Below, piece by piece: positions 20,038 to 30,006 of a stretch of 64,000 nt of DNA; the stretch's first letter is position 1; each line of letters begins with the position of its first letter. A program made the position numbers and the translations under genes. Source of the DNA: Isotricha intestinalis (taxonomy: Eukaryota; Ciliophora; Litostomatea; Vestibuliferida; Isotrichidae); assembly GCA_023807065.1 (NCBI GenBank), contig JAJJLU010003470.1:26465-90464 (forward strand), read 5' to 3'. Under the pieces are notes generated by a model. That model was not told the origin of the DNA and searched no databases. It saw only the letters and a program-made list of their open reading frames with translations.

Positions 20038-21117
20038 TTAATCTTTCCACTTTAATATTTCATAACTTTCGGGATCACTTAAAATTTCTTCTTGACTAAA
20101 TTCAAACAATTCTTTATAAACTTTATCACCATTAGGTAGTACAGTATTTTTATCTCTTAACTCATCAAAAAAAGGATGACATAAAGCTTTCATAGGTTTT
20201 AATCTTTTATTAGGTTCATATAAAATTAATTTACTGATTAAATCTATAAACTCTTTATTAACAACTTTATATTTAAAAACTTTTTCCCAAGGATAAGGTT
20301 GAATATTAGGAAATTTATGTTCTTTATATTGTGGATTCATATGAAAAATTTGTTCTTTATTTGGAGTTCCTAAAACTTTAATAATTTCAACTAATTGATC
20401 ACTAGGTGAATTACCAGGAAAAATAGGTTGCCCATATATTAATTCTCCTATAACTAAACCAATACTCCAAACATCAATTTGATTATTATATTCTGTTGCT
20501 CCAAATATTAATTCTGGAGCTCTATAATATCTTGAACAAATATATGCTATTGAACTTTGATTTTTTTCTAATATTTTTGCTGAACCAAAATCACATAATA
20601 CTAATTTATAATTTTTAGGATCTATTAAAAAATTTTGAGGCTTTATATCTCTGTGACATATTCCTTTTGAATGAATATATGATAATGATTTTAACATTTG
20701 ATATGAATATATTTTTACTAATATCATTTCCATTTGGATGTGATTTTTATGGTTTTTACGTATTATGTGAGATAATGTTTCTGGAAGATAATTCATTACA
20801 CAATTTAAATATTCTTCTTTTTTTTTGTTTTTTGTATAGAAATAATTTATTAATTTTATACAATTTGGATGATTTAATTCTTTCATTATTTGTAATTCAC
20901 GATTTTTATATCTTGTGTCTTGAAATACTCTTTTTATTGCTACTGTCTCATTTGTTATCTTATTTTTTGCTTTATATACTATTCCAAATGTCCCATTTCC
21001 TATTATTTCTGTTGCAATGTAATTTGAATTTTCATTGTCATTTAATTCATGAAGTTCTTTGTTTAATTCTTCTATTTTTTGTTCTGGTGTTAGTTGTTTT
21101 TCCTCTTCTTTTTCCAT
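20038..21117 (-). CDS. GSK3: Glycogen synthase kinase 3 (GSK3/Shaggy) Ser/Thr kinase
   Basis: This is a 359-residue CMGC kinase with every core motif. The Gly loop is GNGTFG (40-45), the ATP-binding lysine K62, and the alpha-C Glu E74. The catalytic loop is HRDIKPQN (155-162, D157) and DFG is at 176-178. The GSK3 signature activation segment has Tyr192 in [13 protein letters not shown], equivalent to the autophosphorylated Tyr of GSK3. R69, in D-T-R-Y-K-N-R-E-L, matches the arginine that reads a priming phosphate, so primed substrates are expected. The N-terminus is short and acidic and lacks the Ser9-type R-x-x-x-x-S site, so Akt-style inhibition is unlikely (inference). It is divergently transcribed from the F-x-P repeat gene with 76 bp between start codons. 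Confidence 0.96.
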   Translation of the reverse strand: MEKEEEKQLTPEQKIEELNKELHELNDNENSNYIATEIIGNGTFGIVYKAKNKITNETVAIKRVFQDTRYKNRELQIMKELNHPNCIKLINYFYTKNKKKEEYLNCVMNYLPETLSHIIRKNHKNHIQMEMILVKIYSYQMLKSLSYIHSKGICHRDIKPQNFLIDPKNYKLVLCDFGSAKILEKNQSSIAYICSRYYRAPELIFGATEYNNQIDVWSIGLVIGELIYGQPIFPGNSPSDQLVEIIKVLGTPNKEQIFHMNPQYKEHKFPNIQPYPWEKVFKYKVVNKEFIDLISKLILYEPNKRLKPMKALCHPFFDELRDKNTVLPNGDKVYKELFEFSQEEILSDPESYEILKWKD

Positions 21118-21193
21118 TTTTTTTAATTTTTTTTTTTTTGATTTGATGCTGATTATTTTTTTATTTTTTTTATATGTTTTTTTATTAATTATA
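21118..21193. promoter_or_regulatory. Shared 76-bp divergent promoter region
   Basis: It separates the start codons of GSK3 (minus) and the F-x-P protein (plus). It is mainly long T-runs on the plus strand with no distinct palindrome. Both genes must take their core promoters and 5' leaders from it or from each other's coding sequence. Confidence 0.5.
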
Positions 21194-22714
21194 ATGGATT
21201 CAGCGAATTATTATTTTCAAAATAAATCGACTCCTCAAGATTATTATCAACAGTCTTATTCTTTATCTGAAAGTTTTCCTGCTCAGAAAAATAAAAATTA
21301 TGAAAATCTATTAATTGAAAATCAATATACTAAAGATTATTGTTGTAATCCAAGAAATAAAAATTTAAATAAGAAACGACTGAAAAATAACATAAGACCA
21401 AAATCTTCAATTTATACATCAAAAGAAAATGCTATCTTTATTCAGCCTAAAATATCAAAAAAAGAACAAGATTTTATATTTAATGCTTTATATTTTGATA
21501 TTTTTTATAGAAGAGAAAAATTAAGAAAATTAAGTCAAGAAAAGGAAAAAAGATTTAATTCAATTTATACTTTTTCTCCACAAACAAATTCATTTAATGA
21601 TAAATATAGAAATAAAAAAAGTAAATCATATGATAAATTAGAATTAGAAAATTCAAAAGATTTTATTCAAAGATTATCAAATTATGAAAGAAAAAAAATT
21701 GAAAATTTAAATAGAATAAAAAATGAAATTTATGAAAATTCACCTCATCCTAAAACAAATAAAATAAAAAGTTTTAAATTACCTTATAATTCTCAAAAAT
21801 ATTTAAATATGAAAAAAGAAAAATCAAAACAATTAAGAGAAGAACTATTAAATGAACAAGGAGTAACTTTTAGACCTAAATTAAATGATAATATTAATTT
21901 AATAATTACAAAAAGTTTTCAACAAAGAAATTTAGAATATCAAAAAGCAAAAGAAATAAAATTAAATAATGCTAAGGAAGATATGGAATGTACTTTTTCT
22001 CCTAAAATAAATAGTGGACATTCTCATAATGCTTCAAATAATATTAATAATAAAAGTTCTAATAATAATTCTCATTTAAATAATAAAAGTGATATTAATC
22101 ATTTTAATGTTGGTAATAGATTATTTAATTATCAAAATGAATATAAAAAAAAATTAGAAGAAATTAAAGTTAAGAATGAAAAAAATTATTCTTTTAAACC
22201 TAAAATCTCTAAAAATACAAATTTAATTCTTCAAAGAAAACAAAGAATAAAAGATTTAATGAGAGAAAAACAATTATTTGAAGATTATTATAAACAAATA
22301 AATATTACTGAGAAAAATAAAGAAAATGAAGATAAAAAAGAAGAAGAAAATAAAAAAATAAATGAATTAACTGATGAAAATATTAATTTAGATATTTTAA
22401 AAAAGAAAAAAGATGAAAAAAAAATAATAAATAATTATTCTATGAAAGAAGATGAGCAATTTAAAAAGTACTTTATAATAAATTCAAAATTTTTACCTTT
22501 AAATAAAAGACCAATTGCAGTTAATATTTATAATAATAATAATTTTAAATTATTTTGTTCTAAAAATAAAACTGGAAGAAATTTCATTAATACAAATCAA
22601 CCTATAAAACATATTTCTAATGAAGAAAAAGAAAGACCAACAACAAATTGTTCAACTACAAATTCAAAGTCAAAATCAATAGTAAATTTAAATTATTATG
22701 ATAATTTAATTTAA
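21194..22714 (+). CDS. Protein with repeated F-x-P-[KQ]-[IL] motifs, probably cytoskeletal
   Basis: The frame is open upstream into the GSK3 promoter, but the first plausible start is ATG 21194 (506 residues). Short motifs of the form [YVC]-[ST]-F-x-P-[KQ]-[ILT]-[NS] recur at intervals: [32 protein letters not shown] and Y-S-F-K-P-K-I-S. Each is followed by Lys/Glu/Arg-rich helical sequence. I have seen this spaced F-x-P pattern in ciliary and cortical proteins of protists, but I cannot name the family. An Asn/Ser run sits near residues 280-310 and an acidic/Lys stretch near 375-410. A microtubule-associated or ciliary role is inference. Confidence 0.75.
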   Translation: MDSANYYFQNKSTPQDYYQQSYSLSESFPAQKNKNYENLLIENQYTKDYCCNPRNKNLNKKRLKNNIRPKSSIYTSKENAIFIQPKISKKEQDFIFNALYFDIFYRREKLRKLSQEKEKRFNSIYTFSPQTNSFNDKYRNKKSKSYDKLELENSKDFIQRLSNYERKKIENLNRIKNEIYENSPHPKTNKIKSFKLPYNSQKYLNMKKEKSKQLREELLNEQGVTFRPKLNDNINLIITKSFQQRNLEYQKAKEIKLNNAKEDMECTFSPKINSGHSHNASNNINNKSSNNNSHLNNKSDINHFNVGNRLFNYQNEYKKKLEEIKVKNEKNYSFKPKISKNTNLILQRKQRIKDLMREKQLFEDYYKQINITEKNKENEDKKEEENKKINELTDENINLDILKKKKDEKKIINNYSMKEDEQFKKYFIINSKFLPLNKRPIAVNIYNNNNFKLFCSKNKTGRNFINTNQPIKHISNEEKERPTTNCSTTNSKSKSIVNLNYYDNLI

Positions 22715-22840
22715 TTTATTTATTTATTATTTATTTATTTTTTTATCTAATTTTATATATTTATTTTCAAATATTTTAATTTAGTTAAAAATAACGTTCG
22801 AATAAATTTATTAATTTATAATATAAATAAGAAAAAAATA

Positions 22841-25015
22841 ATGGATTCAGGAAATGAAAATGATATTATTGAGAAAATTGTTCCTAAAGAAAATAAAGAT
22901 GATATAGAGAGTGAAAAAAAAAATAATTATGAAAATGAAGATAATACAATTGAAAAAGTAGATATTCATAATGAAATTCCAGATAATGATAATGATAATG
23001 ACAACAACAATGAAATAAAAAATTTAAAAAACGAAAATGTAGAAATTGAAAATTTAATTGATGAAAATAAAGAAAATGAAAATTTAGATAATGAAAATAA
23101 AGAAAATGAAAATATAGATAATGAAAATAAAGAAAATGAAAATGTAGATAATGAAAATAAAGAAAATGAAAATGTAGATAATGTAAATAAAGAAAATGAA
23201 AATTTAGAAAATGAAATAAATATTAATTCCCAAAATGAAAAAAGTGAAAGTTTAAAAAATGAAATTGTAGAAAAAGCTAATTCTCAAAAATCAATAAAAT
23301 TAGAAGACAAAAAAAACCTGAATTTAAACAAATATGACAATTATTCGATAAAAGAATTAAAAGAAGAAATAATAAATAAAAATAATACTTTATTAAAATT
23401 AAATGATGAAAAAGAAGAATCAAAACTGAAATTAAATACAATAATAAAAGATTTAAATACATTAATATCTCAAAATGAAAATTATTTATATGGTAAAACT
23501 CCAGATTTATCATCAATAAAACAGTTACAGAAATTATATACAGTAAGGAAAAAAGATTTAGAAAATTCAAAAAAAATAAATCAAACTTTTAAAAGTCAAC
23601 ATCAATTATTTGAAAATAGAGCAAATAATGTTTTAACTCCAGAAAAAATAAATACTTTTGAAGAACAAATTGATTTAATTAAAAAAGAAAATTTAGAAAT
23701 GAATATTAAAATTAAAGAATTAAAAGATAAAAATGTTGTTTCTACTAAAGAATTAAATGTTTGTGCAAATAATAAGAAATTTCCTTTAAAAATTAAAGGT
23801 TATACTGATGATGTAAAAAGTTTAGCAAGTAAAAAACATGATTATTATACTAAATTAAATATGAATAAAAGAAGTTTAGATAATTTAATTAAAGAAAAAG
23901 GTATTTTGGAAAAATTATATGATATTAATTTAAAAAATTGTAAAAATGAAAATTTTATTTCAAGAATTAATTTTTGGTTAAATTTAATTAAAAATGATTT
24001 AAATGGTTCATTAGAAGAAATAATGGAAAGAATAGAAACAAATAATTCAAAAATAATAGAAGAAATAGATAGAAGAAATTTATTAAAAACAAAAAATAAT
24101 AAAAATCCTTTATATTTACCTTTAATAAATGATGGAATAAATAGAGCAAGAAGTTCAAGTCCAAAAAAGAAAAGTGAAACATTAAATAAATACGATAATA
24201 ATAATAAGAAACAATATCAAGGAATATTTAATAAATATTCAATATTGAAAGAGAATAATTTAGATAGAAATTATATGAAAAAATCTTTAAGGAAAAATAA
24301 CAGTATAACAATAAAAGAAGAAAACAAAATAGATTTAGAAATAATGAATGATTATTTTTCAACAACAGATGATGAATATAGAGATTTATTAGGAAGAAAA
24401 GATCAATTTATAGAAACAAATTCAAGATTAGAAAATAATATTAAAGAAGTTCAAAAAACTTCATTAAAGAAATTAAAAAATATATCTCGTTCTATTTCAG
24501 ATAATGCAATAAGATTAAATAGTCTTAAACAACAAAATGAATTATTAAATTCAGAAATAATTAATTTAGAAAAAGTTTTAGAATTAACTATTCAACAAAA
24601 TGAAATTAAAAATGAAATTAAACGTAATGAAAGTAAATTTATTAAATTAAATCAAAGACCAATTAATGATATTACTGTTTCTGACACTAATATTTTAAAA
24701 GAATTAAAAGATGATGATAATAAAAAAAAAAGTATGTATTTTAATAATAGTAATTTTAATAATATTGAAGAAGAAAAATTACATAAAAATGATTTTTCAT
24801 TGTTTCATGTTGAAAGTAATAAAAATATTAAATTTGGTGATGTTTCTAAAATTGCGAAAATTGATGATGATACTTCTATTATAAAAGATAATAGTAATGC
24901 TAAATTAAATGTTAGTAGAGAAAAAAAAATTCAAGAAATTAAAAATAAATATTTTCAATTTGATAAATTAGATAATGATGATAATGAAGATGATAAACTT
25001 TTTAATAATGAATAA
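22841..25015 (+). CDS. Acidic coiled-coil protein with a decapeptide repeat
   Basis: This 724-residue protein begins at ATG 22841. Residues 1-145 are very acidic and Asn-rich. Residues 74-123 are five copies of a ten-residue unit, consensus [DN]-E-N-K-E-N-E-N-[LIV]-D. Residues about 160-380 form a less biased helical region with the shorter coil segments expected of a folded rod. Residues about 420-475 are a basic Ser/Arg/Lys linker. A second coil occupies about 500-600 (with R-S-I-S-D-N-A-I-R-L). The C-terminus is acidic. I do not recognise a family and see no enzyme or membrane motif. Regulation by charge or phosphorylation of the linker is possible but unproved. Confidence 0.78.
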   Translation: MDSGNENDIIEKIVPKENKDDIESEKKNNYENEDNTIEKVDIHNEIPDNDNDNDNNNEIKNLKNENVEIENLIDENKENENLDNENKENENIDNENKENENVDNENKENENVDNVNKENENLENEININSQNEKSESLKNEIVEKANSQKSIKLEDKKNLNLNKYDNYSIKELKEEIINKNNTLLKLNDEKEESKLKLNTIIKDLNTLISQNENYLYGKTPDLSSIKQLQKLYTVRKKDLENSKKINQTFKSQHQLFENRANNVLTPEKINTFEEQIDLIKKENLEMNIKIKELKDKNVVSTKELNVCANNKKFPLKIKGYTDDVKSLASKKHDYYTKLNMNKRSLDNLIKEKGILEKLYDINLKNCKNENFISRINFWLNLIKNDLNGSLEEIMERIETNNSKIIEEIDRRNLLKTKNNKNPLYLPLINDGINRARSSSPKKKSETLNKYDNNNKKQYQGIFNKYSILKENNLDRNYMKKSLRKNNSITIKEENKIDLEIMNDYFSTTDDEYRDLLGRKDQFIETNSRLENNIKEVQKTSLKKLKNISRSISDNAIRLNSLKQQNELLNSEIINLEKVLELTIQQNEIKNEIKRNESKFIKLNQRPINDITVSDTNILKELKDDDNKKKSMYFNNSNFNNIEEEKLHKNDFSLFHVESNKNIKFGDVSKIAKIDDDTSIIKDNSNAKLNVSREKKIQEIKNKYFQFDKLDNDDNEDDKLFNNE
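23060..23209 (+). repeat. Tandem 30-bp repeat, five copies
   Basis: The unit starts [ga]atgaaaataaagaaaat and continues gaaaat-t/a/g-tagat, copied five times with only a few substitutions. It encodes the decapeptide repeat of the acidic coiled-coil protein. High identity between copies suggests recent expansion by slippage or unequal exchange. Confidence 0.88.
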
Positions 25016-25167
25016 AAAAAATTTTTTCTCAATTGAAAAATAAATATTATTAATTATATTATTCGAATTAAAATTTAGTATTTGAATTATTATATTTTTT
25101 TTATTTATTTTTTCACAATTTTATTTTATATTTTTTAAATGTATTTTTTTGGAAATATTATGAATAT

Positions 25168-25638
25168 TTATAAATAAGTATATTTTAAATTTGTTATATG
25201 ATCATTTATCTGTTCTCTTATTAAAGATAATTTTTGTTTTAAATTTGCAATTTCTTTTTCTTTATTTATAACTTTATAATCATCTTCATCTTTAGAAATT
25301 AATTCAAAACAATTTAATTTTTGAATAAAAATATTTATTGTACTTTTAAAATTTGCTTCTTCCAAAGATAATAATTGATTAATATCATTTTTAAATTTAT
25401 CGTTTGAATTTTCACAAATTTTTCTTAAATCATTATTTAATTTTTGAAGTTGCTCAATTACTTTTTGAGTATATTCATTATATTTATTATTATTTTTTGG
25501 AATTTCTCCATTTTCTTTCCATTCAATTTCAATTGATTTAATTGTATCATTTAAATAATTTTCTAATTCTTTTATTTGTTTTGTTCTATATTCTTCGTTT
25601 TTAAAAACTTCCATATACATTTTTTTCTCATTTTCCAT
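25168..25638 (-). CDS. Small helical hypothetical protein
   Basis: This is 156 residues from the ATG complementary to 25636-25638. It is fully helical in appearance, with coiled-coil-like segments at about 1-45, 55-75 and 120-150, few Asn runs and a near-balanced charge. The composition is less biased than its neighbours, which suggests a folded subunit rather than disordered filler. It could be a small component of a larger complex such as a ciliary or tethering complex. No family is recognised. It is co-directional with the next gene to the right. Confidence 0.65.
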   Translation of the reverse strand: MENEKKMYMEVFKNEEYRTKQIKELENYLNDTIKSIEIEWKENGEIPKNNNKYNEYTQKVIEQLQKLNNDLRKICENSNDKFKNDINQLLSLEEANFKSTINIFIQKLNCFELISKDEDDYKVINKEKEIANLKQKLSLIREQINDHITNLKYTYL

Positions 25639-25773
25639 TAAGAAAAAATAAAAAATTAAAAAAAATAAAATAAAAAATTGTAATTGATTTAAACAAACCT
25701 AATAAATTTTTAATACAATATGAAAAAAAATATAATATTTAACCATATATATAATAATAAATAAGGACAAAAA

Positions 25774-26718
25774 TTATTTTCTAATCTGTTGAAAGATTTT
25801 AAATCTATTAAAATTAACAAAAGAATCTTTTTTATTTTTAATAATATATTGAAAAGCTTCTTTTATTTCTCCAATACAATAAAAAATTGCTAATTTAATT
25901 TGTTCATCATCAGTATCAATGTCTTCATCATTTTTAGTTTCATAAATTTTAGTTTGCCAATATTCATAAATTCCAATGTCTTTATCTGAGAAAGAAGGAA
26001 AAAAGTGATTATCATTTTTTATATCTTTAAATCGAATAAATGAAGAATATATTTTTTTTGTACTTTGAGTCATTTTTTTCTTTTTTAAATTTGAATAATT
26101 TCTTATTGTATTTAAATTTTTTTCATAATCTGAATTTATTATGTCTTCATATTTTCTCACTGATTTATTTTGAGGACATGATTTTCTTTTCATTTGTCTC
26201 ATTTTCAATAATTTATATTTTTCATCATTTTTTTTTTCAATTGGAACTGGTAAATTTTTTTCTTGGTTTAATATTAATTCTTGATATTCATCTATTGCTT
26301 CATTTAAAATATTATTTTTATTATTATTTATTTTTATTTCTTTTTCTTTTAATTTTTCACTTTCTTCTTTTTTTATAAATTCTTTATCTTCTAAATATTT
26401 TTTACTTTGAGAATATTCTAATATAAATTTTTTACTTGATTGTGAATTTAAAGAAGGCTTTTGAATTGAATAGGAAGGAGAAAAAAAAATTATTTTTTTC
26501 GAATTTTGAGATATACTACTTTTTGATATAAGTGAATTTGGAATTAAATTTTCATTTTTGTTTTTTTTACTTTTATAATATGAATTATTTGTTGAAGAAG
26601 ATAAAGTCGATAAAGTTATATTATATGGTAAAATTTCACATATTGAATGTGGAGTTATTTGATTTGATTTATTTATTTTTGAATTATCGAGTTTTAAAAT
26701 TTTTTCGCGGGAATTCAT
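25774..26718 (-). CDS. Hypothetical basic protein with a conserved-looking C-terminus
   Basis: This is 314 residues. The first 180 are Ser/Lys/Asn-rich and look disordered. The last 110 are less biased, with aromatic residues in SSFIRFKDI, HHFF-like DNHFFPSF, IGIYEYWQTKIYET and a helical AIFYCIGEIKEAFQYI segment. They may be a small folded domain. No motif of known enzymes is visible. The gene diverges from the ubiquitin-like/B-box gene with 104 bp between starts. Confidence 0.65.
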   Translation of the reverse strand: MNSREKILKLDNSKINKSNQITPHSICEILPYNITLSTLSSSTNNSYYKSKKNKNENLIPNSLISKSSISQNSKKIIFFSPSYSIQKPSLNSQSSKKFILEYSQSKKYLEDKEFIKKEESEKLKEKEIKINNNKNNILNEAIDEYQELILNQEKNLPVPIEKKNDEKYKLLKMRQMKRKSCPQNKSVRKYEDIINSDYEKNLNTIRNYSNLKKKKMTQSTKKIYSSFIRFKDIKNDNHFFPSFSDKDIGIYEYWQTKIYETKNDEDIDTDDEQIKLAIFYCIGEIKEAFQYIIKNKKDSFVNFNRFKIFQQIRK

Positions 26719-26822
26719 TTTTGAATTTTTATTTTTGTTCTTTAACTGATTATTTTTTTCTTATAATACATTTTAAATATTCTTTTGTCTTATATATTTT
26801 TTAATGAAATAATTATAATTTA
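26719..26822. promoter_or_regulatory. Shared 104-bp divergent promoter region
   Basis: It is AT-rich and lies between the starts of the basic hypothetical gene (minus) and the B-box gene (plus). A stretch of T-runs ends in taatttaatg at the plus-strand start. No specific operator is recognised. Confidence 0.45.
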
Positions 26823-28346
26823 ATGAATGTAACGTTAAATTATAATAAATTGAATTATAATATTGAAGTTACAAAATCAACTCCTTTATCTTTTTTATAT
26901 AAATTATCAGAAAAACAATTTGATATTCCTTTAGAAAATATAGATTTAATTTATGAAGAAAAATCAATTCCAAATTCTTCAAAATCATCAGGAGAATATT
27001 TTTTATCGTCAGAAAGTAACATAAATATATTAGTAGAAGATAAGAGTAAGAAACCAAATATGATAATCCAAAAAAATACGAAAAAAAAATTAAAATTAAA
27101 AAGTAAGTCTAAAACTAAATTAAAACCCTTACCAAAAATAATAAAAAAAAAACCTAAAAAACATTATGTAAGATGTCAAATATGTAAAAAAAAAGATGCT
27201 TATTTTTATTGTAGAAAATGTAATGAATTTTTTTGCGTTGATTGTAATATTAAATTTCCATCTCATAATAAACATGAACTATTAGATTTAGAAGAAGGAG
27301 ATATTCATCATTCATTTGATATATATAGAAAATTAATAATTGACAATTGTAATATTATTCAAAATGCTTATTTAAGTTCTAATGAATGGATTATTAATGA
27401 TGAAATGAGAAATGAATATTTTCAAAATTTAATTGAATTAATTAAAGATATAGGAGAAAAAAGCCAAGATTTAAATTATATTAATTCTAATTATTATGTA
27501 AATAATGATTTGATTATTGAAGTTAAAGAAGAATTATTTGATATTAAACATCCTTCTTTTAAAGATGAAGCAATTGAAATTTTTGGGTTTATTAATGAAA
27601 AAGAAAAAATATTATTAAATTATATGAGTTATGTTAATTTACAAGTAATTAAATCAGAATATAATAAAAAAATGATGGAATTATTTGAAAATGCTCAAAA
27701 GTATTTAACTGATTTATATAAAGAAATAACGAAAAAAATAGATGAAGCTAATAAATTAAATGATTATGGTATTAAAGAATTAAAAGAATATAATGATAAA
27801 ATGAGCAATAATATTATAGATGAAGAAAATTCTAATAATTTAGGAAATAAAACTATAAATTTTAATAATCAAAGAAATAATAAGAGAAATATTTTATATG
27901 ATAATAAAAAAATTTCTGATTTTGTTGAAAGAATGGGATTTTTTTCTTTTGATTCAAAAGAAGATTCATTAAATAAAAATAATGATTTAAAATTTAATAC
28001 AATAACAATAAGAGATTTTTATAAAAAACCAAACAATTATATTAATATAAAAAGTAAAATTTTATTAACTGATTCTCCTAGAAATGTCTCAATTTCTAAT
28101 AATGAAATTCCTTTAATTTCTCCTACATCTATTAGTAAAATTCAAAATAATACAACAAATGGATTTCCTACTAGTCCAATTAAATTTCAAAATAATAATT
28201 TAAAATTAAAAAAATTATTAAATTCAAATAGGAATTCTTTATTTAAAAACAATCAATTAGTTTCTGTTGAAAAAATTAATCATATTTTAGAAAATCCAGT
28301 CAAGAATAAAAAGAAGAAATCTTCTACTAATTTTTTTGATAAATGA
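26823..28346 (+). CDS. Ubiquitin-like N-terminus plus B-box zinc finger protein
   Basis: This is a 507-residue protein starting ATG 26823 and ending with TGA. Residues 1-75 look like a ubiquitin-like beta-grasp fold, by the pattern of alternating hydrophobics and the I-D-L-I-Y-E-x-K-S-I-P segment that resembles ubiquitin's hydrophobic patch region. A Lys-rich linker (81-113) follows. A complete B-box-type zinc site has C118-x2-C121-x8-C130-x2-C133-x4-C138-x2-C141-x6-H148-x2-H151. The remaining helical region (about 160-310) resembles the coiled coil of TRIM-like proteins. The C-terminal 200 residues are Asn/Ser-rich with several S-P sites. No RING finger is seen, so ligase activity is not supported. 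A scaffold or cytoskeletal adaptor is likely. Confidence 0.8.
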   Translation: MNVTLNYNKLNYNIEVTKSTPLSFLYKLSEKQFDIPLENIDLIYEEKSIPNSSKSSGEYFLSSESNINILVEDKSKKPNMIIQKNTKKKLKLKSKSKTKLKPLPKIIKKKPKKHYVRCQICKKKDAYFYCRKCNEFFCVDCNIKFPSHNKHELLDLEEGDIHHSFDIYRKLIIDNCNIIQNAYLSSNEWIINDEMRNEYFQNLIELIKDIGEKSQDLNYINSNYYVNNDLIIEVKEELFDIKHPSFKDEAIEIFGFINEKEKILLNYMSYVNLQVIKSEYNKKMMELFENAQKYLTDLYKEITKKIDEANKLNDYGIKELKEYNDKMSNNIIDEENSNNLGNKTINFNNQRNNKRNILYDNKKISDFVERMGFFSFDSKEDSLNKNNDLKFNTITIRDFYKKPNNYINIKSKILLTDSPRNVSISNNEIPLISPTSISKIQNNTTNGFPTSPIKFQNNNLKLKKLLNSNRNSLFKNNQLVSVEKINHILENPVKNKKKKSSTNFFDK

Positions 28347-28463
28347 AATATTATTATATATTATTATTAATTTATTTATTTATATATTATTCCGTAATAT
28401 TTTATTATATAATTCAAAGTAACATTTCTTTAAATAATATTTTAATTTTATTACATAAATAAA

Positions 28464-29900
28464 ATGTTAGAAAATATAAATAATGATGATGAATCTGAAT
28501 ATTTAAGATCACAAGGAATAATTAAAGAAGAAATTAAAGTAAAAGAAAATGAATTCGAAAATTATTTAAAAACCCAACAAAGAAATTTATTTAGAGATAA
28601 TAATAGAAATAAAATAAATTTAATGAAAGGAACTTTTTTCTCAAATAAAAATAATAATATATTAAACAATACTTTTCAATCATCTTTTATTCCATCAACT
28701 AAATCTTATTTTTACCAAAGAAGTACATTAAATACATTTAATGATACAAGAAATAATATATATAATAATACAACAAATCAAATAAGTATTGATGAGAAAA
28801 TATTAAAAGTAAATGAAAACAAAAAAAAATTAATATATCAAAATAATTTAGAAACTTCAGAAAAATTTTATCAAAAAGAAAAAAAACTTCATGACCATAT
28901 GGAAAATATGGAAAAAGAGAAATTAACAATAGCAATGAAGAACAATAAAAAGAATTATATGAAAAGATTAAAATTAAAAATATTTGGAATAGTGAATAAA
29001 AACTCAAAAAAAATATGTCATGAATTTGAATCAAAAGTAACAGGATTAAATATTAAAATATTAGATTATCTACAAGGAAAAACAAATTTAAATAATACAT
29101 TATCATATCACAAAAAATTTAGATATGATAAATATGATAATGGAGAAGCACATAATAGATATAAAACTATATTAGATATTGATTGTTTAAAACAAGATGA
29201 TATTGAACATTTAAATATTTTAAGAAAAAAATTATCTTCTAGAGAAAAAAAATCTATTAATGAAGATCCTGCTTATTTTTTTCAAGGTAATATTAAAAGT
29301 ATTGAATTTAAACCTTTATCTCTAACTAAAAGATTAATTCAAGAAGAAAATAATAAAAATTATTTTAGAGAATGTAATAAAAAAAAAAAAGAATCTAGTT
29401 TAAATTTCGAATTTCAAAATTATGATAATGAAAGTATTTATAAAAAAAGTAAAGAAATGAAATTTAATTATAATAATAAAAATAATATTTGTTCTACTTT
29501 GAAAATTATTTGTGATGATATTAATAAAACTGTTTATGATGATAGAACTAAAAATTTAATTATTGGAGAAAAGAATATTTCTAAAGAAAAACATAATAAA
29601 ATTATGAATAAAATGAAAGATGAATTAAGAATGAAAGGTTTTAAAACTATGACTCAAGAAAAAAGAGATTTTAAAAATAAATTAATTGAAGATTATAGAT
29701 TTAGTAATTTTTTAAATGAAGTGACCATCAAAAAAAATAAAAATATTGTAAAAAATAATAATAATAAAAAAAAAGGAAAATCAACTGAAGAAACTTTAGT
29801 TGGACAAGTTGGACATAGTTTCAATTATAAAAATTTTACTAAACAAGATATGGATATTGTTAATTATTATAAAGATAGAATTAAAAATATTATTAAATAA
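28464..29900 (+). CDS. Hypothetical charged protein, family not recognised
   Basis: This is 478 residues from ATG 28464. The N-terminal 100 residues are Asn-rich. A charged helical stretch lies at about 110-170 and includes H-D-H-M-E-N-M-E-K-E-K. A less biased block at about 200-290 (K-F-R-Y-D-K-Y-D-N-G-E-A-H-N-R-Y-K) and a basic C-terminal region (about 380-478) are the parts most likely conserved. No catalytic or membrane signature is visible. Its stop is 106 bp before the dual-kinase gene on the same strand. Confidence 0.68.
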   Translation: MLENINNDDESEYLRSQGIIKEEIKVKENEFENYLKTQQRNLFRDNNRNKINLMKGTFFSNKNNNILNNTFQSSFIPSTKSYFYQRSTLNTFNDTRNNIYNNTTNQISIDEKILKVNENKKKLIYQNNLETSEKFYQKEKKLHDHMENMEKEKLTIAMKNNKKNYMKRLKLKIFGIVNKNSKKICHEFESKVTGLNIKILDYLQGKTNLNNTLSYHKKFRYDKYDNGEAHNRYKTILDIDCLKQDDIEHLNILRKKLSSREKKSINEDPAYFFQGNIKSIEFKPLSLTKRLIQEENNKNYFRECNKKKKESSLNFEFQNYDNESIYKKSKEMKFNYNNKNNICSTLKIICDDINKTVYDDRTKNLIIGEKNISKEKHNKIMNKMKDELRMKGFKTMTQEKRDFKNKLIEDYRFSNFLNEVTIKKNKNIVKNNNNKKKGKSTEETLVGQVGHSFNYKNFTKQDMDIVNYYKDRIKNIIK

Positions 29901-30006
29901 AAACTTTTTAATCGTAAAATGAAAAAATTGAAAAATTATTTTTATTACCTTAAAATTAATTAAAAATTATTTTATTAAAAGTATTAAATGTTTTTAAAAT
30001 AAAAAA

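Noticed and set aside
22790..22800. A gttcgaa-type box that resembles part of a tRNA T-arm
   Set aside because: No matching acceptor, anticodon or D-arm pairing nearby; similar boxes at 38697 and 60676 also fail.
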